64,000 bases of DNA. Source: Nocardioides palaemonis. Its GTDB lineage: Bacteria > Actinomycetota > Actinomycetes > Propionibacteriales > Nocardioidaceae. The notes below the pieces were generated by a model that was not told where the DNA came from, did no database searches, and saw only the letters and a list, made by a program, of their open reading frames with translations. The stretch spans positions 620,001-684,000 of the forward strand of contig NZ_JAGVQR010000004.1 of the NCBI RefSeq assembly GCF_018275325.1, written 5' to 3'. Every line of letters begins with the position of its first letter. Position 1 is the stretch's first letter. Below, in pieces: positions 23,066 to 33,027 of the stretch. A program made the position numbers and the translations under genes.

Positions 23066-23427
23066 CCCGGCTTGACCGCCAGCACCGGGCACGTCGCCTC
23101 CAGGAGGATCCGCTGCGCGGTGCTGCCAAACACGAGCTTGCCGACCGGGGTGCGCTCGCGCAGGCCGAGCACGACCAGCCGGGCATCGAGGCGCTGGGCG
23201 ACCTGGACGACGGCGTCCGCCGGGTCGCCGAGGTCGGCGCGCTCGACCGTGAGCCGGTCACCCCCGGCCGGCCAGCGCCGGGCGAGCTCGTCGGAGTCAG
23301 GCACCGCTGCCCCGCGCACGGCCGGGACCAGCACGACCGGCTCGGACTCGCGAGCGGACTCGACGAGCGCGGCGGCGACCGCGGCGTGGCCGGGCGGGGT
23401 GTCGGCGTAGGCGACGACGATGCTCAC
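23056..23427 (-). CDS. Universal stress protein (UspA family)
   Basis: 123 residues, one Usp domain. It begins VSIVVAYADTPPG and ends with the ATP-binding-type signature LVVLGLRERTPVGKLVFGSTAQRI (about residues 82-105; the G-2x-G-9x-G(S/T) pattern is approximate), then CPVLAVKP. Usp proteins bind nucleotides and modulate stress survival. It starts by GTGA overlap with the stop of the transporter gene, so it is cotranscribed with the tricarboxylate transporter. Usp genes are found next to many membrane transporters, where they may sense energy status. Confidence 0.88.
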   Translation of the reverse strand: MSIVVAYADTPPGHAAVAAALVESARESEPVVLVPAVRGAAVPDSDELARRWPAGGDRLTVERADLGDPADAVVQVAQRLDARLVVLGLRERTPVGKLVFGSTAQRILLEATCPVLAVKPGQA

Positions 23428-25490
23428 TGGAGGACTCCCATCGGCAGGTCCACGGGCAGCAGGGACGGCAGCGCGAGCAGCACGACCCCGAGGACGAGGG
23501 TGTAGACGATCGCGGTCCGGGTGCGGGCCCGCGCCGCGTAGAGCAGGAAGGCCGGGACGAAGACCAGCGTGGCGGCGAGGTAGCCGCCCAGCATCACCAG
23601 CACGAGGAACGTCGCCATCGCGGCGAAGGTGCGTCCGGCGATCACCAGGTCGCGCTGACGGGTCAGCGCCTTGGTGTCGACGACCGTCGCAGGTCGGGTC
23701 AGCACGGCGGTGCCTCCCCCACCGAGCGGCTCGTCGGCGACCGGCTCGGCCGGAGCATCCGCCGGGCGGCCTCGTCGGGTCCGCAGCTCCTGCCACGAGA
23801 GCACGAGCGCGAGGACCAGGCCGCCGCCGGCGACCAGCCGCGGCATCAGCGCTGCCTCCTCGGAGAACGAGCCGCTCAGCCACAGCGCACCGGCGAAGAC
23901 CAGCGCAGCGATCGCCGCGAGCGCCGCCGACCAAGTCGTACCGGCCATCGAGCCCTCGAGGTCGTCGAGGCCGTGGTCGTCGTCGGCCTCGTGCTCGTCA
24001 CGGTGGCCGTCGTCGGCCTGCCCGGCGGTGCCGCGCAGCCGCTTGACCAGCGACCAGAGGACCGGCACGACCAGCACCGCGGCGAAGACCAGCACGCCCG
24101 GGCGGGCCATCCAGCTCACCCCGTCGTAGAGGTTGGCGGTGAGGTAGTAGTAGCGCTCCATCGGGATGGCGAGCACGAAGCCGATCAGGAACGGCGCGCG
24201 CGGCATGCCCGTCGCCTTGAGGAAGAAGCCGACGACGCCCAGCAGCACCATCACCCACAGGTCGCCGATCTGGCCGCCCTCCTGGAACGCGCCGAGCAGC
24301 ATGATCACGAGCAGGCCGGGGCCGAGGACCGCGAACGGCACCTTGGTGAGCTTGGCCAGCGAGCCGGTGGCGAGGAAGCAGAGGAACGCACCGGCGACCG
24401 AGGCGATCGCGAACGCCCAGACGATGAGGTACATCAGGTCGAGGTGCTCGGTGACGATCGCGGGCCCCGGCTGGATGCCGTAGGTCAGCAGCATCCCGAG
24501 CAGCATCGCGGACGGCACGCCGCCGGGGATGCCGAAGAGGAACGTGGGGATCAGGTCGCCGGCCTCGACGGAGTTGTTGGCGCTCTCCGGGCCGACGATG
24601 CCGCGCGGGTCGCCCTTGCCGAACTTCCGCTTGTCCTTCGCGGTCGCCACCGCCTGGCCGTACGCCAGCCAGGTGCCGGCGGTCGCGCCGACGCCCGGGA
24701 GCACGCCGGCCCAGATGCCGATGAGCGCACCGCGGATCACGTGGGTCCAGTGGGTCAGCCACTCGCGGATGCCCGAGCCCCAGCCGCCGGTGAGCTCGAC
24801 CGGCTGCTCGGTGATCGTGCGCTGCCCGACGCGGCTGGCGATCTCGGCGAGGCCGAAGATGCCGAGCGCCACCGCGACCAGCGAGACCCCGTCGCTGAGG
24901 AACAGCGAGCCGAAGGAGAACCGCTCCTCGGCCGTCGTCGGCGAGGTGCCGACCAGGCCCAGCAGCAGCCCGAGGAAACCGGCGGTCAGGCCCTTGACCA
25001 CGTTGCCGCGCGACAGCACGGCGGCGAGCGAGACACCGAGGATGGTCAGCATGAACAGCTCGGGGCTGCCGAACGACAGCACCATCGGCCGCGCCAGCGG
25101 GATCGCGAGCGTCAGGCCGACCGCGCCGATGAGGCCGCCGGCCATGGAGGAGAGGAAGGCCAGCGACAGGGCGCGCTTGGCCTGTCCCTGCCGGGCCATC
25201 GAGTAGCCGTCGAGCATCGTCACGCTCGCCGACGCGGAGCCGGGCGCGCCGAGCAGGACCGCCGCGACGGTGTCGGAGGTGTGCACCACGGCGAGGGCGC
25301 CGATCAGCATCGCGAGCGCGGGCTCGGGGTCCATGCCGAACGTGACCGGCAGCAGGATCGCCACGGCGCCGGTCCCGCCGAGGCCGGGGATCAGGCCGAT
25401 CACCAGGCCGGCGAGCACGCCGACGGCGAGCATGAGGAGGAGCGAGGGGTCGGCCAGGGAGGCCAGGGCGGAGAAGGCAGCGTCAGTCAT
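23424..25490 (-). CDS. tctAB: Tripartite tricarboxylate transporter, TctA-TctB fusion
   Basis: 688 residues. Residues 1 to about 500 are TctA: a dozen membrane helices with GLIPGLGGTGAVAILLP, SDTVAAVLLGAPGSA and the second GVLPGVGATAGTW repeat, plus SVEAGDLIPTFLFGIPG. A cytoplasmic, His/Asp-rich linker (about 505-530) leads to a four-helix TctB-like segment (about 535-688). The two proteins are normally separate genes, so this is a natural fusion. It imports a carboxylate by proton or sodium symport, using the binding protein encoded 8 bases upstream. The adjacent PrpF-family gene suggests an aconitate-like or oxalomesaconate-type substrate; this is inference. Confidence 0.88.
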   Translation of the reverse strand: MTDAAFSALASLADPSLLLMLAVGVLAGLVIGLIPGLGGTGAVAILLPVTFGMDPEPALAMLIGALAVVHTSDTVAAVLLGAPGSASASVTMLDGYSMARQGQAKRALSLAFLSSMAGGLIGAVGLTLAIPLARPMVLSFGSPELFMLTILGVSLAAVLSRGNVVKGLTAGFLGLLLGLVGTSPTTAEERFSFGSLFLSDGVSLVAVALGIFGLAEIASRVGQRTITEQPVELTGGWGSGIREWLTHWTHVIRGALIGIWAGVLPGVGATAGTWLAYGQAVATAKDKRKFGKGDPRGIVGPESANNSVEAGDLIPTFLFGIPGGVPSAMLLGMLLTYGIQPGPAIVTEHLDLMYLIVWAFAIASVAGAFLCFLATGSLAKLTKVPFAVLGPGLLVIMLLGAFQEGGQIGDLWVMVLLGVVGFFLKATGMPRAPFLIGFVLAIPMERYYYLTANLYDGVSWMARPGVLVFAAVLVVPVLWSLVKRLRGTAGQADDGHRDEHEADDDHGLDDLEGSMAGTTWSAALAAIAALVFAGALWLSGSFSEEAALMPRLVAGGGLVLALVLSWQELRTRRGRPADAPAEPVADEPLGGGGTAVLTRPATVVDTKALTRQRDLVIAGRTFAAMATFLVLVMLGGYLAATLVFVPAFLLYAARARTRTAIVYTLVLGVVLLALPSLLPVDLPMGVLQ

Positions 25491-25498
25491 CGGGGGCC

Positions 25499-26647
25499 TC
25501 AGTCGATCGTGATGTCGTAGTCGGAGGCGAGCAGGTCGAGGACGTCCTCGCGGACGTCGTCGTCGACGCGGTAGGCGTCGCCGATCCGCTCGGCGAGGTC
25601 GGTGGAGGCGTCGATCGGGTAACCCCCGAGCACCTCGGCGGCCGACGTCTGGAACGCCGGGTCGGCGCCCATCTCCTCGGCGGTCGAGCGCAGCAGCTCG
25701 AGCGCCTCGTCGGGAGTGTCCTCAGGGACCCAGAGGGCCTTCTGGTACGTGTAGGTCAGCGCGAGGATCGCGGTGTAGGTCGCGAGCGCGTCGGCGTCGG
25801 GCCGGATGCCGTTGAGCTCCTCGTAGACCTCGACCACGGTCGGGACGTCCGGGAAGTTCGGGTCGCGGACCACCGCGTTGTCCTCGTCGACCTGGCCGAG
25901 CGAGAAGAGCGGCACGGCCGTGCCGTCGTCCACCAGCGGCTGCACGGCCGGTCCGTAGGACGACGTGGTCTGGTAGTCGATGTCGACCTCGCCGCGCTGG
26001 AGCGCGAGGTTGACCGGCCCGCGGCCCTCGAAGCCGAAGGTCGCCTTCACGTCGGCGCCGAGCAGGTCGAAGGCGAGGAGCGTGGTGAGGTCCAGGCTGG
26101 TGGCGGCGATCCCGCCGAACACGAGCGGCTTGTCCCGGTCGACGAGGTCCTTCACCCCGCGCACCCCGGCGCCCGTGCGGGCGTAGACGACCGCGCCGGT
26201 GCCGTTGGCCAGGATCGGCCTGAGGTCGGAGAAGTCGTAGCGCACCGACGGCATGCCGAGCAGGTACGGCACGACGGTCGAGGCCGTGCTCACCAGCACC
26301 TCGGTGCCGTCGGCGCGCGCCGAGGACATGAAGTGGTTGGTGCCGAGGATGCCCTCGCCACCGTCGTCGTTCACCGGCGCCAGGCCGGGCGAGCCCGGGA
26401 CCTCGTGGGTCAGCTCGGTCGCGACGAAGCGCGCCCAGGTGTCGGTGCCTCCGCCCTCGGCGAGCGGGATCATCATCTCGACGGTCTCGCCGGCGTAGTC
26501 GCCGTCGGTCGTGGAGGCAGCCGGGTTGAGCAGGCCGCCGCCGACCAGCGAGACGCCGACCGCGAGCGCCGTGAAGCCGGCGACGACGGACGCGGCGACC
26601 CGCGGGCTCGGTGCCGGACGGTCCGGCTCGGGGACGTGCTGGGTCAT
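25499..26647 (-). CDS. tctC: Tripartite tricarboxylate transporter substrate-binding protein (TctC)
   Basis: 382 residues. An N-terminal segment with one hydrophobic helix (about 17-40) exports or anchors the protein; no lipobox is visible. The Bug/TctC fold follows: VEMMIPLAEGGGTDTWAR (pocket loop), NHFMSS, and a closing region with GYPIDASTDL. It delivers a carboxylate to the TctAB membrane part. GGAGG lies five to six bases before the ATG. The gene order PrpF-TctC-TctAB-Usp runs leftward, facing the LysR regulator at 28031. Confidence 0.85.
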   Translation of the reverse strand: MTQHVPEPDRPAPSPRVAASVVAGFTALAVGVSLVGGGLLNPAASTTDGDYAGETVEMMIPLAEGGGTDTWARFVATELTHEVPGSPGLAPVNDDGGEGILGTNHFMSSARADGTEVLVSTASTVVPYLLGMPSVRYDFSDLRPILANGTGAVVYARTGAGVRGVKDLVDRDKPLVFGGIAATSLDLTTLLAFDLLGADVKATFGFEGRGPVNLALQRGEVDIDYQTTSSYGPAVQPLVDDGTAVPLFSLGQVDEDNAVVRDPNFPDVPTVVEVYEELNGIRPDADALATYTAILALTYTYQKALWVPEDTPDEALELLRSTAEEMGADPAFQTSAAEVLGGYPIDASTDLAERIGDAYRVDDDVREDVLDLLASDYDITID

Positions 26648-26708
26648 GAGTTCCTCCAGGTGAAGCGAGCCTCGTGGGGGGCGGGTGTGTCAAGGGGGCG
26701 CGGGCCGC

Positions 26709-27818
26709 TCATGCGGACACCGACGGCAGCAGGGGCGGGTCGGGCAGTAGCACCGAGCCGGACGCGAGGCGGCGGTAGGTCCGCACCACGCCGACGACCG
26801 GCGAGCCGTCGTGCTGCTCCACGAAGGTGCGGACACACCCGGCGGGGGTGTCGAGGCGCAGGCCCTCGTCGGGGCGATCGGGCGCCACGACCTCGTGGAC
26901 GACGGTCCCGGCGCTGCCGGCCGCGAGGGTGAGGGCGACGGAGCCGGTGACCGGCACGGCCGGGTGGAAGCGGCCCATCGACAGCATCCGCACGGTGAGG
27001 TCGGTCTCCGGCCCCTCCGCCTCCGTGGGCGCGGACACCACGGCGAGCTTCGGCACGGCACGCTCGACGGCCTCCTCCGAGTCGGCCAGCCCCATCAGCA
27101 CGCCCGCCTCACGGCGTACGGCGTCGAGGTGCTCGAGCAGCCCGGGCACCACGTCGAGGTCGGCGATCTCCTCGTCGCCACGGAGGCCGACGTCGGCGGC
27201 CCGGACCGCGACGACCGGCGCGCCCGCGTCGACGAGGGTGACGCTCACGCCACCGACCGCGTCGGACAGGCGGTCGCGCTCCCTCCCGGTCGGGAAGAGG
27301 CGGCCGGTGCTGCGACCGGCCGGGTCGAGGAAGCCCATCCGCACCGGTGCTCCCGGGAACGGGACTCCGGGGATGTGCTCGGTGGCGCCCTCCTCGAGCC
27401 GGCCGCGCGGGGTCGGCACCGACTGGAGGATCACCTGGCCGGTGTTGGTGTTGCGCACCCGGACCGAGGTCTCGGGCGCGGTCGTCGCCACCCAGCCCTC
27501 GCGGATCGCGAACGGCGCGACCACGGCCGAGCAGTTGCCGCAGTTGCTGCCCCAGTCGACCTTCGCCTCGTCGATGCCGACCTGGGCGAACGTGTAGTCC
27601 ACGTCGACCTCGGGGTCGTCCGACGGAGCGAGGATGACGGCCTTGCTGGTGGTGGAGGTGCCGCCGCCCACGCCGTCCACCTGGCGGTGGTCGGGGCTCC
27701 CGTAGAGCCGCAGCAGCACCTCGTCGACGGACAGGTCCGGGACCCGCAGGTCGTCGCGGCGGAACACCCAGCACTTGCTGGTCCCCCCGCGCATCCACGT
27801 CGCCTCGATCTCGCGCAT
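26709..27818 (-). CDS. PrpF-family isomerase (aconitate/oxalomesaconate type)
   Basis: 369 residues of the PrpF/DUF453 family: two similar diaminopimelate-epimerase-like halves. MRGGTSKC (about residues 9-16) and WGSNCGNCSAVV (C93, C96) frame the active site, and the second half has HPAVPVTG. PrpF isomerises trans- and cis-aconitate-type acids; relatives include 4-oxalomesaconate tautomerase (GalD). Which reaction applies is open. ATG 27818 is preceded by GGGAGG, and the upstream in-frame extension is in the operator region. It is the first gene of the operon with the TctABC transporter, so its substrate is probably what that system imports. Confidence 0.85.
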   Translation of the reverse strand: MREIEATWMRGGTSKCWVFRRDDLRVPDLSVDEVLLRLYGSPDHRQVDGVGGGTSTTSKAVILAPSDDPEVDVDYTFAQVGIDEAKVDWGSNCGNCSAVVAPFAIREGWVATTAPETSVRVRNTNTGQVILQSVPTPRGRLEEGATEHIPGVPFPGAPVRMGFLDPAGRSTGRLFPTGRERDRLSDAVGGVSVTLVDAGAPVVAVRAADVGLRGDEEIADLDVVPGLLEHLDAVRREAGVLMGLADSEEAVERAVPKLAVVSAPTEAEGPETDLTVRMLSMGRFHPAVPVTGSVALTLAAGSAGTVVHEVVAPDRPDEGLRLDTPAGCVRTFVEQHDGSPVVGVVRTYRRLASGSVLLPDPPLLPSVSA

Positions 27819-27863
27819 CCGGCCTCCCGGTCTCGTCGTCCGGCGGCTCCGGACCACGACAGG

Positions 27864-28030
27864 TTGCGCGCGCAATGACGTGTAGCACAATCACGATCTG
27901 GCACACGTTCCTGTAGCAACGCTTCATGGTCGGTGGCGCTCGTCACTCACTCTCGTGCCGACCGGGGCCCTGTACGCGCACTGGACGGACCTTCATGGTC
28001 TTGTAGCAGCCCTTCAGGCAGACTGCTGCC
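27864..28030. promoter_or_regulatory. LysR-type operator region between prpF-like and lysR genes
   Basis: The divergent spacer holds an exact 12-base palindrome TTGCGCGCGCAA (27864-27875), three copies of TGTAGCA (27881, 27912, 28002) and two copies of CTTCATGGTC (27922-27931, 27991-28000). The first two TGTAGCA copies are 31 bases apart, near three helical turns. The palindrome has the T-N-A spacing typical of LysR sites. Binding by the adjacent LysR protein is likely but inferred. Confidence 0.5.
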
Positions 28031-28933
28031 GTGCTCGACGTCAAACGACTCCAGGTGCTCCTCGCGATCGTCGAGGAGGGCTCCGTGACCGCCGCGGCGA
28101 CCGCGCTCGGCTACACGCCGTCCGCGGTCTCGCAGCAGCTGCTGCGCCTCGAGCGCGAGGCCGGGCAGCCGCTGCTCGACCGGCACGCCCGCGGCATGAC
28201 CCCCACGGACGCCGGACTCGTCCTCGCCACCCACGCGCGCAAGGTGCTGCGCCAGCTGATGGCCGCCGAGGCAGACCTGCAGGACATCGCCGGCGTGCGG
28301 CGGGGCAGCGTCACGCTCGGCACCTTCCCCACGGTCGGCAGCTCGTTCCTGCCGCTGGCGGTCCGCCGCTACCGCGAGCTCTACCCCAACATCGCGCTGA
28401 CCATCAGCAGCGGGCGCGAGGACCACCTCGTGCGGATGCTCGAGGAGGGACGGGTCGCGATGTCGTTCCTCTGGGACTACGCGTGGGCGCGGGTCGACGA
28501 CGACGAGCTGGTGCTCACCGAGCTCTTCACCGACCCGACCGTGCTGCTGGTCGGAGCGACCCACCGCCTGGCCCGGCGCCGCACGGTCCAGCTGGCCGAC
28601 CTCGGCGACGAGCCGTGGATCATCCGCGCCGGCGGCCACCCCGTCGTCGAGGTGCTGGAGCGCAGCGCCGTGGCGGCGGGCTTCACCCCGACGATCGCGT
28701 TCCAGGCCAACGACTACCAGGAGGCGCAGGCGATGGTCAGCGTCGGCCTCGGCATCGCGCTGGCGCCGCGGACCGCGACGGTCAACCAGCACCCCGACGT
28801 CCGCGTGGTCTCGCTCGGGTCCAGCGCCCCGTCGCGGCGGGTGCTCGTCGCCCACCGCTCCGGGCGGGTGCGCAGCGCCGCCGAGCTCGCGCTCCACGAC
28901 GTGCTGGTCGAGACCGCGGCGACCTACGCCTGA
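28031..28933 (+). CDS. LysR-family transcriptional regulator
   Basis: 300 residues. The N-terminal winged helix-turn-helix (residues 1-65) reads VKRLQVLLAIVEEGSVTAAATALGYTPSAVSQQ, followed by a linker helix and a periplasmic-binding-like effector domain. It is divergent from the PrpF-TctABC-Usp operon and is its probable regulator, sensing the imported carboxylate. The GTG at 28031 sits after a GGCAG-N4-CTGCC dyad; no Shine-Dalgarno sequence is visible. A 12-bp hairpin terminator follows at 28943-28980. Confidence 0.88.
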   Translation: MLDVKRLQVLLAIVEEGSVTAAATALGYTPSAVSQQLLRLEREAGQPLLDRHARGMTPTDAGLVLATHARKVLRQLMAAEADLQDIAGVRRGSVTLGTFPTVGSSFLPLAVRRYRELYPNIALTISSGREDHLVRMLEEGRVAMSFLWDYAWARVDDDELVLTELFTDPTVLLVGATHRLARRRTVQLADLGDEPWIIRAGGHPVVEVLERSAVAAGFTPTIAFQANDYQEAQAMVSVGLGIALAPRTATVNQHPDVRVVSLGSSAPSRRVLVAHRSGRVRSAAELALHDVLVETAATYA

Positions 28934-28942
28934 GGCGGAGAC

Positions 28943-28980
28943 GCCACAGGGGCCACGCCGGATGGCGAGGCCCCTGTGGC
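28943..28980. terminator. Bidirectional hairpin terminator
   Basis: GCCACAGGGGCC (28943-28954) and GGCCCCTGTGGC (28969-28980) form an exact 12-bp stem with a 14-base loop between the convergent LysR and rhamnosidase genes. Confidence 0.6.
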
Positions 28981-28996
28981 GGGAGGGCAGGTGGGG

Positions 28997-31900
28997 TCAG
29001 CCCGCCGCCCGCTTGATCCGCAGGGTGGTCCGGAACAGGACCTCGCCCTTGCGGTCGAGGACCCGCAGGACCTTGCGGCCCGAGAGGTTCTCCGGCACCA
29101 CCTTCCGCGCCACGAACCGGCCGTCGACCACCTTCACCACGGCCAGCTTCCGGCCGCCGAGCGTGATCCGGACCTTGGCGGCGGCCACGTCACGACCGCG
29201 GACCTTCAGCACCTTCCCGGCACGCACGGTCCGCTTGACCCGGACCGTCGGCTCCACCGCCGGCGGCGTGGGCGTCGGGGTGGCGGTCGGGCTGGGCGTC
29301 GGGGTGGGCGTGGGGCTCGAGGTCGGCGGGACGGTCGGCTCGTCCTCGCCGGTGTACTCGACGTCCACGAACGGCACGATCTTCGCCTGCTGCGGGCCGA
29401 AGGCGAAGTAGTCCACCTTCAGGTTCCACCAGTTCCGGTAGTGGGGCGTCACCGTGCCGATGCCGCGGCTGAGCTGCAGGTTCGACAAAGACGAGGCGTA
29501 GTCGATGACGATCTCGTTCTCACCGTCGACCAGGAGGCCACTGATGTCGGCGACGGGGTCGGTCCAGCTGACGCCGCCGGTGTAGAGGTCGTCGCCGACC
29601 AGAGGGACCTGGGTGCCGGTGCCGTCGTCGATCGTGGGCTTGCCCACGCCTCCCACGTCACGCCTCACCTTGGTGGGGTTGGTCGACACGTGACCACCGA
29701 CCTTGTGACCGTTGACCCAGACCTCCATGCTCTCGACGAAGCCGTCACCGAGGTCGACGTAGGCCCCGGATGCAGCGTCCGCGTCCCAGTCGAACGTGGC
29801 CTCGTAGTGCCCCGTCCCCGAGACGTTCCTGCCGACCTCCGGGATCTGGTCCCAGGTCTTGAGCGTGTCGAGGCTGACGTCGATCGGCGTGGTGACGGTC
29901 GACGTCTTCTTGTTGGTGGTGGTCACCCCGTCGACCGACTCGGTGCGGACGAGGTTGCCCGCCACGGGGTTGGGAGTCCACTTCTGGACCGTGAGGTCCC
30001 AGTCCCTGATGTCGTAGGGCTGCGGCACCTCGACCTGCTCGGAGACGTCCTCACCGTTGCTGAGCGCGGCGGTCACCCTCCCACTGCGGGTCGTGCGGAC
30101 GGCCACGCCGTCCTGGGTCGCGAACGCGGAGTCGGCGTTGGTCGAGACCACGTGGAGGCGGCTCTCGTCGGCCTTCTCGAAGGCCAGGAGCGCGATGTTG
30201 TTGTAGTCGAGCTCGATCGGGACGATCGTCTTGCCGTCCTCCCAGCGGTAGTCGGCGAGCTCGGTGACGTTGCCGGTCCACGGATCGATCGAGTACGGCA
30301 CGAAGGTGCCGGGCTTGACCAGGTCGGTCGAGGCGTGCGGACCGGTGCCCGCGTTGCGCACGCTCGGCTTGAGGCTGTTGGCGTGGTACGACCCGTCGTC
30401 GAAGTTGTAGACGTAGGTGTACTGGTTGCCGGCGTCGTCCTGGCGGGTCTGCGTGAGCAGCTGCAGGTTCTCCTCGGAGAACCCGGTGTAGGGCTGGACG
30501 CCGAGCTCCTGGAGCTTCTCCATGACGTTGTCGTCGTAGCCGCCCGGCGCGTTGCTGAAGTAGTCGAAGTCGTCGTAGACCGTCGCCTGGCGCACCGTCG
30601 GCAGCGTCTTGAGCTCGTCCATGACCTTCTTCAGCGCGCCGCTCTTGCCGTCGTTGAACGGCGTGCGCGAGGCAGCGTCCTCCAGCACGACGACCTTCAG
30701 GCCCTGCTTGGCCCACGCGAGGATGCGCTTCGCGCCCTCGATGTCGAGCCAGTCCTGGTAGAGGACGATCGCCTTGTAGCCGGCCTTCTCGATCGTCTTC
30801 GTCCTCGTGTCGAAGTGGACGTCGTCGTCGAACAGGAACTTCGGGCTGAAGTAGTCGTAGGTGTAGCCGTTGTCCTGCAGCTGCGTGGAGCGGTACGAGA
30901 TGCCCTGGTGGGCGAGGTTCCAGTTCATCACGCCGTTGTCGTTGCCGATGCCGGCGTTCTTGCTCATGCCGTGGATCCACTGCTGGCGCACGAACCCGAC
31001 GTCGGCACGTGCCTTGCCGGTCTGCAGCAGCTGCTGCACGCGGCCGAGGTGGGCGTTGAACTCGTCGTAGTCCGCAGAGGTGGGGTTGCGCGAGCCGAGC
31101 TGGCGGAAGCCGGTGGGGTTGTGGCCCGGAAGGCGGTGTTGCCGTAGCTGAAGCCCGCGCCCCACACGTGCCAGACGATCCGCTGGAAGCCGGCCGCATA
31201 CTGCGTGTAGGCGTCGGTGAGGTCGGCCTGCCGGGTGGCGGAGTAGACCGGCATCTGCGCGCCTGTCTCGGTCGACAGGACCTTGTTCTCGAGCTTGGCG
31301 CCGCCGGTCCACAGCCGGAAGAGGTCGAGCTGGTTGTACTGGTTGTAGTTCTCGGCCTCGGGGTAGTCGACATCCATGATCGGCTCAGATATCTCCAGCG
31401 GCTTGCCGTAGGAGATCTGCGCGCGGGTCTCGATGCCCACCGAGTTGAGCCACTCCTTCAGGGGCCGCAGCATCCGCTCCCGGTAGAGCTGGGTCAGCAC
31501 GTCCTGGTAGTCGCTGATGATCTGCTCGCGCTTCACGTTCTGGCCTGCGATGCGGTAGTTGCCCGTGTCGTCGAGGTCGAAGTAGGCGTCGAACGAGAAG
31601 GACTGCACACCCTTGACGAGGAACAGCCACGGCGTGATGTCGTAGCCCTTGCGCTTCTTGAACTCGGCGGCCATGTCCTCGGACCAGAAGGTGAACTGCG
31701 GTGCGGTCGCGACCTTCGCCGTCCACTCACTGCTGCCGCCGGGGTGGATCTCGAGGGAGTCCATGAACAGCTGGACGTCGCCCTCGAGGATCTTGGCCCG
31801 GAGTGCCGGGTCGGCGAGGTAGTGCTCCTGCCAGAACGCCTTGAGCGCCTCGACGCCGCGCTTGTCGAAGTAGTTGGTGGTGTAGCTGGGCGTCGCGGCC

Positions 31901-32730
31901 GGGCTCGAGGCCTGGTACGTGCCCTGGGTCCACATGGCGAAGACCCGATAGGTGCCGTCGGACGGGGCCGTCCAGCTCTTGTTCTGCTCCCAAGAGGTGG
32001 CTCCCTGGGTCACCTGGGTGGACAGGTCGACGAAGCTGCTGGGGTCGAGGGTGTCGCCCTCGACGACCCGGTAGGCGTAGGCGGTGACGAACTTCGCGGC
32101 CGCCTTCTGCACGCCGACCGGAGGCGTCGGCAGGACTGAGATGCTCTCAGCCGGCGCCACGGTGGAGGTGCCGAGGGTGAGGTTCTGCATCGCGGCCTGG
32201 CTGTCGGGGTCGAGACCGGGCACGTTCGACGTCGCCCAGTTCGTGCCGGACGTCAGGTAGACCCCCATGCCGAGATCGAGGAGCTTGTTCATCATGAGGT
32301 CCCACTTGTGGGCCCACATCGGACTGCCGTAGCCGTAGGTCGCGTCGGGAGCGACGTTGTCGCCCTGCATCGCGAGCTCGACGCCGCGGTAGCCGCCGTC
32401 GTAGAGGTTCTGGATCTCCTCGAGGAGGGTCTCGTCGGTGTGGGACGCCTCCCCCAGCCACCACCGCACGTCGGTGCTGTAGACGCGGTCGGGGTCGACG
32501 TACTTCTTCTCGAGCTGCTGGGCGAATTCAGAGGTCTTCTTGACGGCGGGCGACTTCAGGACCGGCGTCGCGACGACCGCTCCGGCAGCCGGTTCGGCCG
32601 AGGAGGGGCCCGCTGCGGCGCCGAGCAGGGTGGTCGACGCGCCGACGGCGAGGGCGACGGCGGCGGCGAGCGCCGGGCGCCGGCCTCGCGACGTGGGTAC
32701 CGGCCCGAGGGCCGACGGTGTGGGACTCAT
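28997..32730 (-). pseudogene. Secreted GH106 alpha-L-rhamnosidase, one-base frameshift
   Basis: Two overlapping frames, 32730 to about 31130 and about 31130 to 28997, together give a protein near 1245 residues. The parts in order are a signal peptide (LAAAVALAVGAST), the GH106 start RVYSTDVRWWLGEASHTD, a catalytic-domain segment FMDSLEIHPGGSSEW, a beta-sandwich (MEVWVNGHKVGG), a Pro/Thr linker and a basic C-terminal domain. The frame breaks near 31125-31130, where one C or G is missing in a CCGGG context. The break may be a sequencing error. GH106 enzymes release L-rhamnose outside the cell. AGGAG precedes the ATG, and a LacI-type operator lies 185 bases upstream. Confidence 0.85.
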
Positions 32731-32914
32731 GGTGCTCCTTGGGAGTGAGGTGGTCTTCCCGCGTGCAGGCACGCGGACGCACCGCGTCGACGCAGGGGGC
32801 TCGCGGATCCCCTGCGGCGCCGACGGGATGAAACGATCAATTCGTGTCATCGGCCGAAGGTGTTCGACAGCACTGACCCGGAGTGAGAGTGGTAACCGGC
32901 CTCAGTCGACAGGA

Positions 32915-32929
32915 ACGAAACGTTTCAAC
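32915..32929. promoter_or_regulatory. LacI-type operator upstream of the rhamnosidase
   Basis: ACGAAACGTTTCAAC contains the 10-base palindrome GAAACGTTTC (32917-32926), and its right half CGTTTCAAC is identical to the site before the lacI gene at 46834-46842. The rest of the 297-base spacer (32731-33027) shows no gene. Confidence 0.55.
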
Positions 32930-33027
32930 TGCTGACAGAACCTTCACACGCTGTGGCGGGCGTCACAAGACGTGTACGGCGCACTGATGGTTCTGGCACG
33001 CCATCACCGGCAGTCATGCCGCAGAGG

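Noticed and set aside
28031-28031. Riboswitch or attenuator in the leader of the LysR gene
   Set aside because: The repeats look like DNA-binding sites; no conserved aptamer or terminator hairpin was recognised.
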